From Lysobacteraceae bacterium P (GTDB lineage: Bacteria > Pseudomonadota > Gammaproteobacteria > Xanthomonadales > Xanthomonadaceae): a DNA stretch of 64,000 nt. Shown here in pieces: positions 57,109-64,000 of this stretch. Where the stretch lies: positions 1 through 64,000 of the forward strand of contig SCOX01000004.1 of NCBI GenBank assembly GCA_005503055.1, in the 5' to 3' direction. The notes beneath the pieces are model-generated. The model did not search any database, was not told where the DNA came from, and saw only the letters and a list, made by a program, of their open reading frames with translations. The translations under genes and the position numbers were made by a program. The first letter of the stretch is position 1. Every line of letters begins with the position of its first letter.

Positions 57109-57834
57109 TCAGCCGTTGCGGCCCTGCACCAGCGTGCCGATGTGTTCGCCGTGCAGGATCTTCAACAGCTGGCCCGGCTGTCCCATGTCGAAGATGCGCA
57201 GCGGCAGGTCGCTGTCGCGGCACAGGGCGAAGGCCGCGGTGTCCATCACCTGCAAGTTGCGGGCGATGACCTCGTCGTAGCTCAACTTGTCGAAACGCAC
57301 CGCGTCCTTGTGCTTTTTCGGGTCCTTGTCGTACACGCCATCGACCTTGGTCGCCTTGAGCAACAGGTCGGCGCCGACTTCGATCGCACGCAGGGCCGCA
57401 CCCGAGTCGGTGGTGAAGAACGGGTTGCCGGTACCGGCGGCGAAGATCGCGATGCGACCCTTCTCCATGTGGCGGATCGCGCGGCGGCGGATGTAGTCCT
57501 CGCACACGTCGTTGATCTTGATCGCGCTCATCACGCGGCACTTGGCGCCGAGTTTCTCCAGCGCGTCCTGCATCGCCAGTGCATTGATGACGGTGGCGAG
57601 CATGCCCATCTGGTCGCCGGTCACGCGGTCCATGCCGCCTGCGGCCAGGCCGGCGCCGCGGAAGATGTTGCCGCCGCCGATCACCAGCGCGATTTCCGCG
57701 CCCGCCTGCTGGGCTTCGATCACCTCGCGGGCCAGGCGCCCGATCATCTTCGGGTCGATGCCGTAATCCTCATCCCCCATGAGCGCCTCGCCGGACAGTT
57801 TGAGCAGGACACGGCGATAGGCGAGCTGGGACAT
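57109..57834 (-). CDS. pyrH: UMP kinase
   Basis: 241 residues from the ATG at 57834. [68 protein letters not shown] and [44 protein letters not shown] are the bacterial UMPK blocks. It phosphorylates UMP to UDP, feeding UDP-sugars used by lpxA and peptidoglycan synthesis. In most proteobacteria tsf precedes it; here a plus-strand ECF cassette intervenes. A TACAAT box 35-40 nt upstream could be its -10. Confidence 0.97.
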   Translation of the reverse strand: MSQLAYRRVLLKLSGEALMGDEDYGIDPKMIGRLAREVIEAQQAGAEIALVIGGGNIFRGAGLAAGGMDRVTGDQMGMLATVINALAMQDALEKLGAKCRVMSAIKINDVCEDYIRRRAIRHMEKGRIAIFAAGTGNPFFTTDSGAALRAIEVGADLLLKATKVDGVYDKDPKKHKDAVRFDKLSYDEVIARNLQVMDTAAFALCRDSDLPLRIFDMGQPGQLLKILHGEHIGTLVQGRNG

Positions 57835-58495
57835 GGGGACCTCGGGATTGTCGGGGGCAAACAGCGGGATTGTACGGGATCGCCAGTGGGATTCCCGAGA
57901 GCGGGACGGTGCGTCGGCAAAGCCGCATCGTTGGCAGACGAATCGAATTGGTGGCCGTCGCGGTGCTTCCCCCATCTTCGTCGCCCGTATGCAGTGCTCG
58001 GCGTGGCGCTGCTTGAGCCGCGTCTCGCGGTGGCGCAGAGGGGCCGCACCCGGCGCCACCGCGACGTCACCGTCCCTGCCGGCGCAAGTCGGGAAGCGCT
58101 GGTGCCGGCGCCGAAGCGGCGCGTCACGCCGCGCGGCCGGATCCTGTGAGAACCGCGTTGCAGTCCTGAACAGACGGCGCCGGGCCGGGTGGGGTAGGGG
58201 CGGCCCCCTGCGTTGATCTGGCATGGACGGACACATGCACAGCGCCTTCGCGATGGAATCGGCCGGCCCGGCGCCCGCCGAGGCCTCCGCATGGACGGCG
58301 CTCGCGTGCTACAACTTCTCACTGCGACTTGCGCTGCCCGAGGACGGGCGCCTGGCTTCCGGCAAGGAGTCCGGGCGCGAATGGGCTCCCTCCGGCAGTG
58401 ATCTTCGCGACCCTGCAGGAGCCGTCGGTCCATACCATGCGTTCGAGTCATTTTCGGCTTTCGGTCTTGCCCCGCTGCCCGGCGAGGCAACCGGC
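57835..58495. other. Divergent intergenic region pyrH / ECF sigma gene
   Basis: 660 bp without a supportable gene. It should hold the pyrH promoter (TACAAT at 57869-57874, minus strand) and the promoter of the sigma-FecR operon (GGGGTAGGGG at 58191-58200). The sigma reading frame is open from 58223, but the extra 91 codons have no sigma-like features and the stretch is taken as leader. Confidence 0.55.
58191..58222 (+). promoter_or_regulatory. Putative ECF-type promoter upstream of sigma gene
   Basis: GGGGTAGGGG (58191-58200), preceded by GCGCCGGGCCGGGT, is followed by GCGTTGATCTGG. The same ten bases recur at 63174. With a 16-bp spacer the -10 would be TCTGGC (58217-58222). It would put transcription of the sigma operon under an ECF factor, perhaps its own product. 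Inference from shape and repetition only. Confidence 0.3.
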
Positions 58496-59089
58496 ATGAA
58501 CCCGCCGGTCAGCGCGATGGTGCCCCATCGGCCTTCAGACGAGGACACGCCCGGCGCCATGGTCGAAGGCGACGACGGCTTCGACAACTTCGTGCGCGAG
58601 CATCGCGCGATGCTGGTCGCCTATCTGAGCCGTCGCATCGGCGAGGACGACGCACAGGACGTCGCCCAGGAAACGCTGGTGCGCCTGATGCGCTACCGCG
58701 CCCAGCCGGTCGAACAACTGCGGCCGCTGATGTATCGCATCGCCATCAACGTCATCCACGACCGCGGTCGGCGCGATTCGACCCGGCAGGTGTTCGCGCA
58801 CGTCAGCCTGGACCAGGATTTTGTCGGCCTGCCCTCACTGGAGGCCAGCCACGATCAGCGCATCGAGCATGAGCAGGAACTGGTGCTGGTGCGCGCGGCG
58901 ATCCTGCAACTGCCCGAGCGTTGCCGCCAGGTGTACCTGCTCAATCGCATCGAGGGCCTGAGCTACAGCCAGATCGCGCAGCACTGTGGGATCTCGGTGA
59001 AGGCCGTCGAGAAGCACATCGGGAAGGCGCTGTCGCTGCTTCGCGCCAAGCTGAGGCAGGAAGGCGTCGACCGCGAGGGACGCTCATGA
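58496..59089 (+). CDS. ECF RNA polymerase sigma factor (FecI-type)
   Basis: 197 residues from the ATG at 58496 (GAGG 9 nt upstream). Region 2: FDNFVREHRAMLVAYLSRRIGEDDAQDVAQETLVRLMRY. Region 4: LQLPERCRQVYLLNRIEGLSYSQIAQHCGISVKAVEKHIGKALSLLRAKL, with the helix-turn-helix in SYSQIAQHCGISVKAVEKH. There is no region 3, as in ECF factors. Its stop overlaps the FecR start by 4 bp (ATGA), the standard FecI-FecR coupling. It would be held or activated by that FecR in response to the TonB-dependent receptor. The N-terminal 20 residues precede the conserved part and the start could be later. Confidence 0.92.
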   Translation: MNPPVSAMVPHRPSDEDTPGAMVEGDDGFDNFVREHRAMLVAYLSRRIGEDDAQDVAQETLVRLMRYRAQPVEQLRPLMYRIAINVIHDRGRRDSTRQVFAHVSLDQDFVGLPSLEASHDQRIEHEQELVLVRAAILQLPERCRQVYLLNRIEGLSYSQIAQHCGISVKAVEKHIGKALSLLRAKLRQEGVDREGRS

Positions 59090-60063
59090 ACACACGGATG
59101 TCGCAACAGGCCGAAGGCCAGGCGGAATCGTGGATGGCGCGCCTGCTGGCGCCCGACTGCACGCCGGCCGACCGCGCCGCCTTCGAGGATTGGTTGGCGC
59201 AGTCGCCGGACCACGTCACGGCATGGCTGGAAGTGGAAAGGGTGCAGATGCTGGCCGCGCAGTTGCGCTCGGACGACATGCTGCGTGCCGCCGCTCGAGC
59301 CGTGCGCCGCTCGCCGGCGCGATCGGGCTGGCATCGCTGGGCGCCGGCCGCCGCCGCGGCGGTGCTGGTCCTCGCCGTCGCCACGATCTGGTGGCAGCAC
59401 GAGCCCTTCGCCGAGGCGGACCCGCAGTACTACGCCACGGCGATGGGTGAACAAAGTGAAGTAGCGCTCGCCGACGGCACGGTCGTGCTGCTGGACTCGG
59501 GCACCCACCTCACGGCCCGTTTCGATGGGCGCCAACGCCTGCTCGAATTGGAGCGTGGGCGTGCGCAGTTCGTCGTGGGCCGCGATCCCGACCGTCCCTT
59601 CCTGGTCAAGGCCGGACAGACCAGCGTGCGCGACGTCGGCACCACGTTCCAGGTCGGCCACCGTGGCGATGTTGTCGAGGTGGGCCTGCTCGAAGGGCGC
59701 GTGGACGTGAGTGCGGCCAGTGGCAGCGCGACCACGACGCTGGCGCCGGGCGAGCAGGTCAGCGTCGACGCGCAGGGCCGTATCGGCCCGAAGGCGCCGC
59801 TCGACGTGGTCGCCGCCCGCGCGTGGCCGCAGGGCGACCTGGTGTTCAAGCAGCGTCGCCTGGACGAACTGCTGGCCGAGATGAACCGTTATTCGAAGCA
59901 ACAGGTCCGCCTGGCCGATCCGGCACTGGGCGCGCTCACGGTGAGCGGCGTGTTCCACGCCGGTGACCAGGCCGCGCTCGTGGCGGTTCTGGAGCGTGGC
60001 TGGTCGCTGCGCGCCGAGCGCAAGAGCGTCGACGAGATCGTCCTGCACGCACGCGATCGTTAA
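59086..60063 (+). CDS. FecR family anti-sigma/sigma regulator
   Basis: 325 residues. The N-terminal DUF4880-like segment (AESWMARLLAPDCTPADRAAFEDWLAQSPDHVTAWLEVE) is cytosolic and binds the sigma factor. One membrane span (about 86-103) follows. The periplasmic FecR domain (YYATAMGEQSEVALADGTVVLLDSGTHLTARFDGRQRLLELERGRAQFVV, TSVRDVGTTFQVG) and a C-terminal STN-like segment (LVFKQRRLDELLAEMNRYSKQQVRLADPALGALTVSGVF) complete the plan. It relays signal from the STN domain of the receptor just downstream to the sigma factor just upstream. Confidence 0.93.
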   Translation: MNTRMSQQAEGQAESWMARLLAPDCTPADRAAFEDWLAQSPDHVTAWLEVERVQMLAAQLRSDDMLRAAARAVRRSPARSGWHRWAPAAAAAVLVLAVATIWWQHEPFAEADPQYYATAMGEQSEVALADGTVVLLDSGTHLTARFDGRQRLLELERGRAQFVVGRDPDRPFLVKAGQTSVRDVGTTFQVGHRGDVVEVGLLEGRVDVSAASGSATTTLAPGEQVSVDAQGRIGPKAPLDVVAARAWPQGDLVFKQRRLDELLAEMNRYSKQQVRLADPALGALTVSGVFHAGDQAALVAVLERGWSLRAERKSVDEIVLHARDR

Positions 60064-60129
60064 AAATCCATTGCGTCGGCGGCGCGCGCTCTCGTATGGT
60101 GAGGCCTTCCAACCGCCTTCACCGTACGA

Positions 60130-62970
60130 ATGGCCAGTAAGTTACGCCTTACCCTCGCCATCGTCGGTGCGTTGTCCTGGGCGTGCGCGGCTTGCCCTGC
60201 GTCCGCCGCCGAGCCGACCTCGCGGCAGGTCCGCTTCGTCATTCCCGCCGGGATGCTGGACCACGCGCTGCAGGCACTGGCGACGCAGGGACGCGTGCAA
60301 CTCATGTACGCGCCGGACCTGGTCGGAACGCGTCGTTCGTCGGGCCTGCAGGCCAGCCTCTCCGCCGAGCAGGCGCTGGATGCGCTGTTGCGCGACACCG
60401 GCCTGCGCGCGGTGCAGGTCACGTCCAATGCGTTCCTGATTGAGCGCGCTCCCGCGCCCGTCGCGGCACGGCCGCCGCAGCCCGAACCCATACGCGAGCC
60501 TGTCGAACTGGCGACGGTCGAGGTCACCGGCACGCATATTCCACGCGCCTCCATCGACGTGGTGACGGCCGCGCCGCTGACCCGCATCAGTCGAGCGCAG
60601 ATCGAGGCCAGCGGCTACCAGACGGTGTTCGAGCTGCTGAGCTACCAGCCCGGCATGATCAGCCATCATCCGGTCGACGTGGCGACCGATGGCGGCTTCC
60701 AGTCGCAGCAGCCGTTCGCTGCCGCGGCGACGACCAGCCTCTACGGGCTGGGGCCGCGCGCGACGCTGATCCTGATCGATGGCCGCCGCGTGGCGAACTA
60801 CGGCCTGGCCTCGGCCGAGTTGGGCGGCCTGACCGACCTCAACGGCATCCCGCTGACGATGGTCGATCGCATCGAGATCATGCGGGGCGGCGCGTCGGCC
60901 ATTTACGGCGCCGACGCCATGGCCGGCGTCATCAACATCATCCTGCGCAAGCAGCAGACGGGTGGCGAAGTCTCGGCGCGCTACGGGCTGTCGGAGCGCG
61001 GCGACGCGGAACAGCGGCGGCTGTCGCTGAGTTACGGCGAGCAGACCGATCGCGGCGGCAACTTCTTCCTCGGTGCCGATTACTTCCATCGCGACGCGCT
61101 GGAGGGAAGCCAGCGCGATTGGCGCACCGCCGACTTGAGTCGCCAGGGGTTGGCGGACCGGCGCATTCCGCTGGGTTATTTCAGCCTGTTCGACCTGGCG
61201 ATCGTGCAGCCGGCCTGTCCCGACGACGTGCGTGATGCGGATGGGCAGTGCTTCCTCGATACGCCGCGCTACCTCACGCTACAGCCGGAGATGGAAAGCG
61301 CCGCGGTATACGCGCGCCTGCGCCAGCCGCTGGGCGAGACGCTCGAGTTCGACGGCTCGCTGCGACTGGGCCAGGTGCAACAGCGTCTGCAGGCCGCACC
61401 CTTGCACGGTTCGATCGCGCTGCCGCCCGGACATCCGGACGAAGTGCTCCCCGATATCCCGACGCTGCTGGACTACGCCTTCTTCGACGTCGGTCCAGTG
61501 CGCAGCCGCAGCAACTCGCAGAGCGCCGACGTCGACCTGGGCCTGTCGGGCCTGCTGCGGGAATGGCAGTGGCGCGCAAACGTGTCGCACCACCGCAACC
61601 GCGTCGACAACCAGATCGACGGGCTCATCAGCAACAGCGCGTTCTCGCAGGCCTTGTCGGACTACAGCTATCGCTTCAACTCGCCCGACAATCCGCCGCA
61701 GGTGCTGAGCGCGCTCTCGCCGCGCGTGGAAGTCGAAGGCGATGCACGATTCGACCAGTTCACATTCGCCGTCAATGGCCCGTGGTTTTCACTGCCGGGC
61801 GGCGAAACGCAGACCGCGCTGGGCGTGGAATGGTCGCGCGACGCGCTGCGCAACGAGCCCGACCCGCGCATGCTCGAAGGCGATATCGCGCTGGGCGCGC
61901 AGAAGAGCCGCCTCGACGATCATCGCTACAGTTCGGCCTTCTATGCCGAAATGAGCCTGCCGATCGCAACGTGGCTGCACGCGGACGCGGCGTGGCGCAT
62001 CGACCATCGCCAAGGCTACGGCAGCGAATCCTCGCCGATGTTCGGCTTGAAGTGGACGCCGTTGGAAACGTTGACCGTGCGTGCCACTTCGGCCACCGGC
62101 TATCGCGCCCCGTCGCTGTTCGAACTGCGCCGGCCGAGCATCGGCGGTGGCACGCTGGAAGCCGTCGAGGCGACACCGGGCCTGGTGCCGTGCGGAATTC
62201 CGACGACGTTCCAGGGCGTGGATTACTGCCTCGTCACGCACGGCGCGATCGAGAATCCCAATCTGCAGCCGGAAACCTCGCGAAGCCACACGCTGGGCCT
62301 GGTGTGGGCGCCGACGGAATCGTTCGACCTGAGCATCGACCGTTTCCGCATCAATCGTCGCAACGAGATCGTCACCACCAATGCCGTCGCCGATCCGGAG
62401 GCCTTCCCGCTGTCGCTGGAACGCGACGAGCAAGGACTCTTGGTGGCGATCAACGACTACTTCATCAACGTCGGTCGCACGCAGGTGGCGGGCTGGGAAT
62501 TGCAGTCCGAATACCGGCTCGACACACAGGCGCAAGGCCGCTTCACGTTCCGCCTCGCAGCGAGTTACCTGTCGCAGCTGGAACGTCAGTTGAGTCCGGA
62601 TTTGCCGGCGCTGGACTACGCCGGTCACGGCTCGCCGAAGCGATCGGTGCTGGCGGCACTGGAGTGGATGTACGGGAACTGGGCGACGACGCTCAACGTA
62701 CATCAGCTGGGACCGGTGGAAATCGCGGCGCCAGGCCGCCCCTGCGCGACGCTCAACGAACAGGCGGGCAAGTGCCGCACGCCTGCCTCGACGACGGCGG
62801 ACGTCTATCTCGCCTATGGCGGGTTCGCCAACTGGCGTCTGTCGTTGAACATCGACAACGTCACCGACCGCGACCCGCGCAACTACGATCCGGCAAAGGG
62901 CGGTTACGACATCGCCTACGACGACCCGCGCGGCCGCTTCTATCTGCTCAGTGCCGCATACCGCTTCTGA
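60130..62970 (+). CDS. TonB-dependent outer membrane receptor with N-terminal STN signalling domain
   Basis: 946 residues. A signal peptide (cleavage likely near PASA-AEP) is followed by an STN domain (about 33-83, VRFVIPAGMLDHALQALATQGRVQLMYAPDLV). Then come a plug (about 150-280; YQTVFELLSYQPGMISHH, RIEIMRGGASAIYGADAMAGVINIILRK) and a beta barrel ending in YLLSAAYRF with the terminal Phe. The STN domain marks a transducer that signals to the FecR-sigma pair encoded just upstream. The ligand is unknown: no siderophore, heme or sugar genes lie nearby. The barrel-type blocks (FDLSIDRFRINRRNEIV, VAGWELQSEYRL, LSLNIDNVTDRDPRNYDP) are those of the large xanthomonad TBDR group. Confidence 0.94.
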   Translation: MASKLRLTLAIVGALSWACAACPASAAEPTSRQVRFVIPAGMLDHALQALATQGRVQLMYAPDLVGTRRSSGLQASLSAEQALDALLRDTGLRAVQVTSNAFLIERAPAPVAARPPQPEPIREPVELATVEVTGTHIPRASIDVVTAAPLTRISRAQIEASGYQTVFELLSYQPGMISHHPVDVATDGGFQSQQPFAAAATTSLYGLGPRATLILIDGRRVANYGLASAELGGLTDLNGIPLTMVDRIEIMRGGASAIYGADAMAGVINIILRKQQTGGEVSARYGLSERGDAEQRRLSLSYGEQTDRGGNFFLGADYFHRDALEGSQRDWRTADLSRQGLADRRIPLGYFSLFDLAIVQPACPDDVRDADGQCFLDTPRYLTLQPEMESAAVYARLRQPLGETLEFDGSLRLGQVQQRLQAAPLHGSIALPPGHPDEVLPDIPTLLDYAFFDVGPVRSRSNSQSADVDLGLSGLLREWQWRANVSHHRNRVDNQIDGLISNSAFSQALSDYSYRFNSPDNPPQVLSALSPRVEVEGDARFDQFTFAVNGPWFSLPGGETQTALGVEWSRDALRNEPDPRMLEGDIALGAQKSRLDDHRYSSAFYAEMSLPIATWLHADAAWRIDHRQGYGSESSPMFGLKWTPLETLTVRATSATGYRAPSLFELRRPSIGGGTLEAVEATPGLVPCGIPTTFQGVDYCLVTHGAIENPNLQPETSRSHTLGLVWAPTESFDLSIDRFRINRRNEIVTTNAVADPEAFPLSLERDEQGLLVAINDYFINVGRTQVAGWELQSEYRLDTQAQGRFTFRLAASYLSQLERQLSPDLPALDYAGHGSPKRSVLAALEWMYGNWATTLNVHQLGPVEIAAPGRPCATLNEQAGKCRTPASTTADVYLAYGGFANWRLSLNIDNVTDRDPRNYDPAKGGYDIAYDDPRGRFYLLSAAYRF

Positions 62971-63173
62971 CGAGTGCGACCGCTTCGATCACGACGGCTC
63001 TCGCGCAGCGCCCTCAGCGCAGGTTGCGGTGGCCGAAGTGCCGTGGAACATCGCGAGTAGGACATGGCGCCAGGCCCTGGCAGGACCTCCAGCAGGCATT
63101 CCCGTTCGCGAAGCGGGGCGCCGGCGCGTGCCCGGGACGGCGTGGCGGCGGCCGCCAAAATATTTTTCGCGCC

Positions 63174-63205
63174 GGGGTAGGGGGGGAGCGATCGACCCGC
63201 GTTAT
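63174..63205 (+). promoter_or_regulatory. Putative ECF-type promoter without a gene
   Basis: GGGGTAGGGG (63174-63183), a 16-bp spacer and CGTTAT (63200-63205) make an ECF-like promoter shape, with AAAATATTTTT just upstream as a possible UP-like element. The ten-base core is identical to the one at 58191 before the sigma gene. No gene follows on this strand before the terminator at 63452. Confidence 0.4.
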
Positions 63206-63384
63206 GGAAGTCGTAACCGGATCAGGACGACGGATAAGGATGTCTCCGCGCCACGGATGGCGCACTTTTCCGGGCGATCGCGCAAGCGGTCGACCAGACA
63301 TGCGTACCAGGACGGTGCGTATCCGGCGGGAACCACGGGACTCGCCGGTCCCGGACCGTAGCGGACCCTGCCGCTGCGATCCTT

Positions 63385-63414
63385 TCTGGAGAAGCCCCGG
63401 ACGGCTTCTCCAGA
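63385..63414. other. Perfect 12-bp hairpin
   Basis: TCTGGAGAAGCC (63385-63396) and GGCTTCTCCAGA (63403-63414) enclose CCGGAC. No T-run follows on either strand, so it is not a classical terminator. It may be part of a structured RNA. Confidence 0.6.
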
Positions 63415-63451
63415 CCCTCCCCCGCGCGGCGCCATCCCCCGGTGCCGCGAA

Positions 63452-63491
63452 AAAAAAGGAAAAGGCCGCGATCGCTCGCGGCCTTTTTCTT
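63452..63491. terminator. Bidirectional terminator at the 3' end of tsf
   Basis: AAAGGCCGCGA/TCGCGGCCTTT (11-bp stem, TCGC loop) is followed on the plus strand by TTCTTTG and, after CC, on the minus strand by a run of eight or nine T. It ends tsf transcription from the right and any transcript from the left. Confidence 0.85.
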
Positions 63492-63512
63492 TGCTCCGAA
63501 GAGGCGGTCGGC

Positions 63513-64000
63513 TTACGCCAGGCCGGCCTGCTTCATTACTTCAGCGGCGTAGTCTTCCACCACCTTCTCGATGCCTTCGCCGACGGCCAGGCGCTGCATG
63601 CCGACCACGTCCGCGCCGGCGGCCTTGACGGCCTGCTCGACGGTCTGGTTCGTGTCGAGCACGTACGGCTGGCCGTACAGCGTGACCTCGTTGACGATCT
63701 TGGCAATCTTGCCGCTGATGATCTTCTCCAGGATGTCGGCTGGCTTGGCCTTGTCCTTGTCGGACATCTTGGCCAGCTCGATTTCCTTTTCCTTCGCGAC
63801 GAAGTCGGCCGGAACGTCGGCGGCCTTCACGTAGGGCGGGTTCATCGCGGCGACGTGCATCGCCAGGCCGCGGGCGAGGTCGGCGTCGCCGCCGTTGACC
63901 TCGACCAGCACGCCGATCTTGCCGCCGTGCACGTAGGCGGCGGTGTTGTTGGCGCCGTCGACGGTCGCCATGCGGCGGATCTGGATGTTCTCGCCGAGCT
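63513..64000 (-). CDS. tsf: Elongation factor Ts, C-terminal part (runs off the right edge)
   Basis: 162 residues of the C-terminal end are present, up to the stop at 63513; the N-terminal half lies beyond position 64000. The reading ([57 protein letters not shown], ending [17 protein letters not shown]) is the EF-Ts core and C-terminal module. EF-Ts exchanges GDP for GTP on EF-Tu. A methionine at 63971 lies inside the conserved core and is not the start. Confidence 0.95.
   Translation of the reverse strand, partial: LGENIQIRRMATVDGANNTAAYVHGGKIGVLVEVNGGDADLARGLAMHVAAMNPPYVKAADVPADFVAKEKEIELAKMSDKDKAKPADILEKIISGKIAKIVNEVTLYGQPYVLDTNQTVEQAVKAAGADVVGMQRLAVGEGIEKVVEDYAAEVMKQAGLA

Larger units (their letters stand above)
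62971..63512. other. Intergenic region after TonB receptor, with putative ECF promoter and hairpins
   Basis: 542 bp with no supportable gene. From left to right: a non-descript GC-rich stretch; an AT block AAAATATTTTT (63157-63167) next to GGGGTAGGGG (63174-63183); a perfect 12-bp hairpin (63385-63414); and a bidirectional terminator (63452-63491). The plus strand from the promoter-like element to the terminator is about 280 nt and could be a small RNA or a relic leader. One plus frame stays open through it, but no ribosome binding site or domain is seen. Confidence 0.5.

Noticed and set aside
57142-58149. 335-codon plus-strand frame opposite pyrH
   Set aside because: Antisense to pyrH in its first two thirds and non-descript afterwards.
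58223-58495. A 91-codon N-terminal extension of the ECF sigma factor
   Set aside because: No sigma-like residues, no ribosome binding site at 58223, and the ATG at 58496 has GAGG and leads directly to region 2.
63204-64000. A plus-strand gene starting at 63204 and running antisense to tsf
   Set aside because: The frame is open, but it crosses the terminator and then only mirrors tsf; no ribosome binding site and no domain.

Overview
This is a high-GC, densely packed chromosomal segment from a gammaproteobacterium of the Xanthomonadaceae/Lysobacteraceae, most likely Lysobacter-like. The evidence is the gene content (lpxD-fabZ-lpxA-lpxB, bamA-rseP-dxr-cdsA-uppS-frr, leuS-lptE-holA-nadD-rsfS-rlmH), the ECF/FecR/TonB-receptor set, secreted hydrolases and the style of the intergenic palindromic repeats. 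The genus is an inference, not a demonstrated result. No rRNA, tRNA, CRISPR array, insertion sequence or prophage was seen.

Layout. 1-530: a 110-bp tandem repeat that runs off the left edge. 530-6215: a membrane Ser/Thr kinase with a degenerate FGE-like domain, a DUF4442 hotdog protein, a CnoX-type thioredoxin, a DUF998 membrane protein and a secreted amidohydrolase. 6385-14403: leuS-lptE-holA-nadD-rsfS-rlmH, an order shared with E. coli, split only by a Tat-exported PhoX-family protein. 14459-16209: a TonB-like protein, a small hydrophilic ORF and a SIMPL protein. 16392-26319: maf-rng-yhdP-tldD-(darP)-pmbA, again close to the E. coli order. 26407-28849: a DUF4870 protein, an 800-bp repeat-filled gap, then ispA and xseB.

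28882-44700 carries tilS, accA, dnaE and rnhB, in the order known from enterobacteria, but each junction is opened by extra genes. tilS|accA holds an OYE-family oxidoreductase and a tandem DUF3566 pair. accA|dnaE holds a secreted GH31 glucosidase. dnaE|rnhB holds an unusual locus: two DUF1232-like paralogues, a divergent CadC-type wHTH-TPR regulator and two Pro/Thr-rich microproteins. 44690-57834 (all minus strand) is the envelope-biogenesis operon pyrH-[CDF transporter]-frr-uppS-cdsA-dxr-rseP-bamA-lpxD-fabZ-lpxA-[inverted repeat]-lpxB. It couples UMP supply, ribosome recycling, undecaprenyl and isoprenoid synthesis, phospholipid synthesis, outer-membrane protein assembly and lipid A synthesis. 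58496-62970 is a plus-strand ECF sigma-FecR-TonB receptor signalling cassette between pyrH and tsf. The end of tsf (EF-Ts) closes the window.

Most of the window is conserved housekeeping sequence. The parts most worth a second look are the dnaE-rnhB island with its microproteins, a GGGGTAGGGG promoter-like element repeated on both sides of the ECF cassette (the distal copy facing a gene-less, terminator-ended stretch), the 110-bp minisatellite, and a degenerate 13-20 bp array apparently grown from the head of a REP element.
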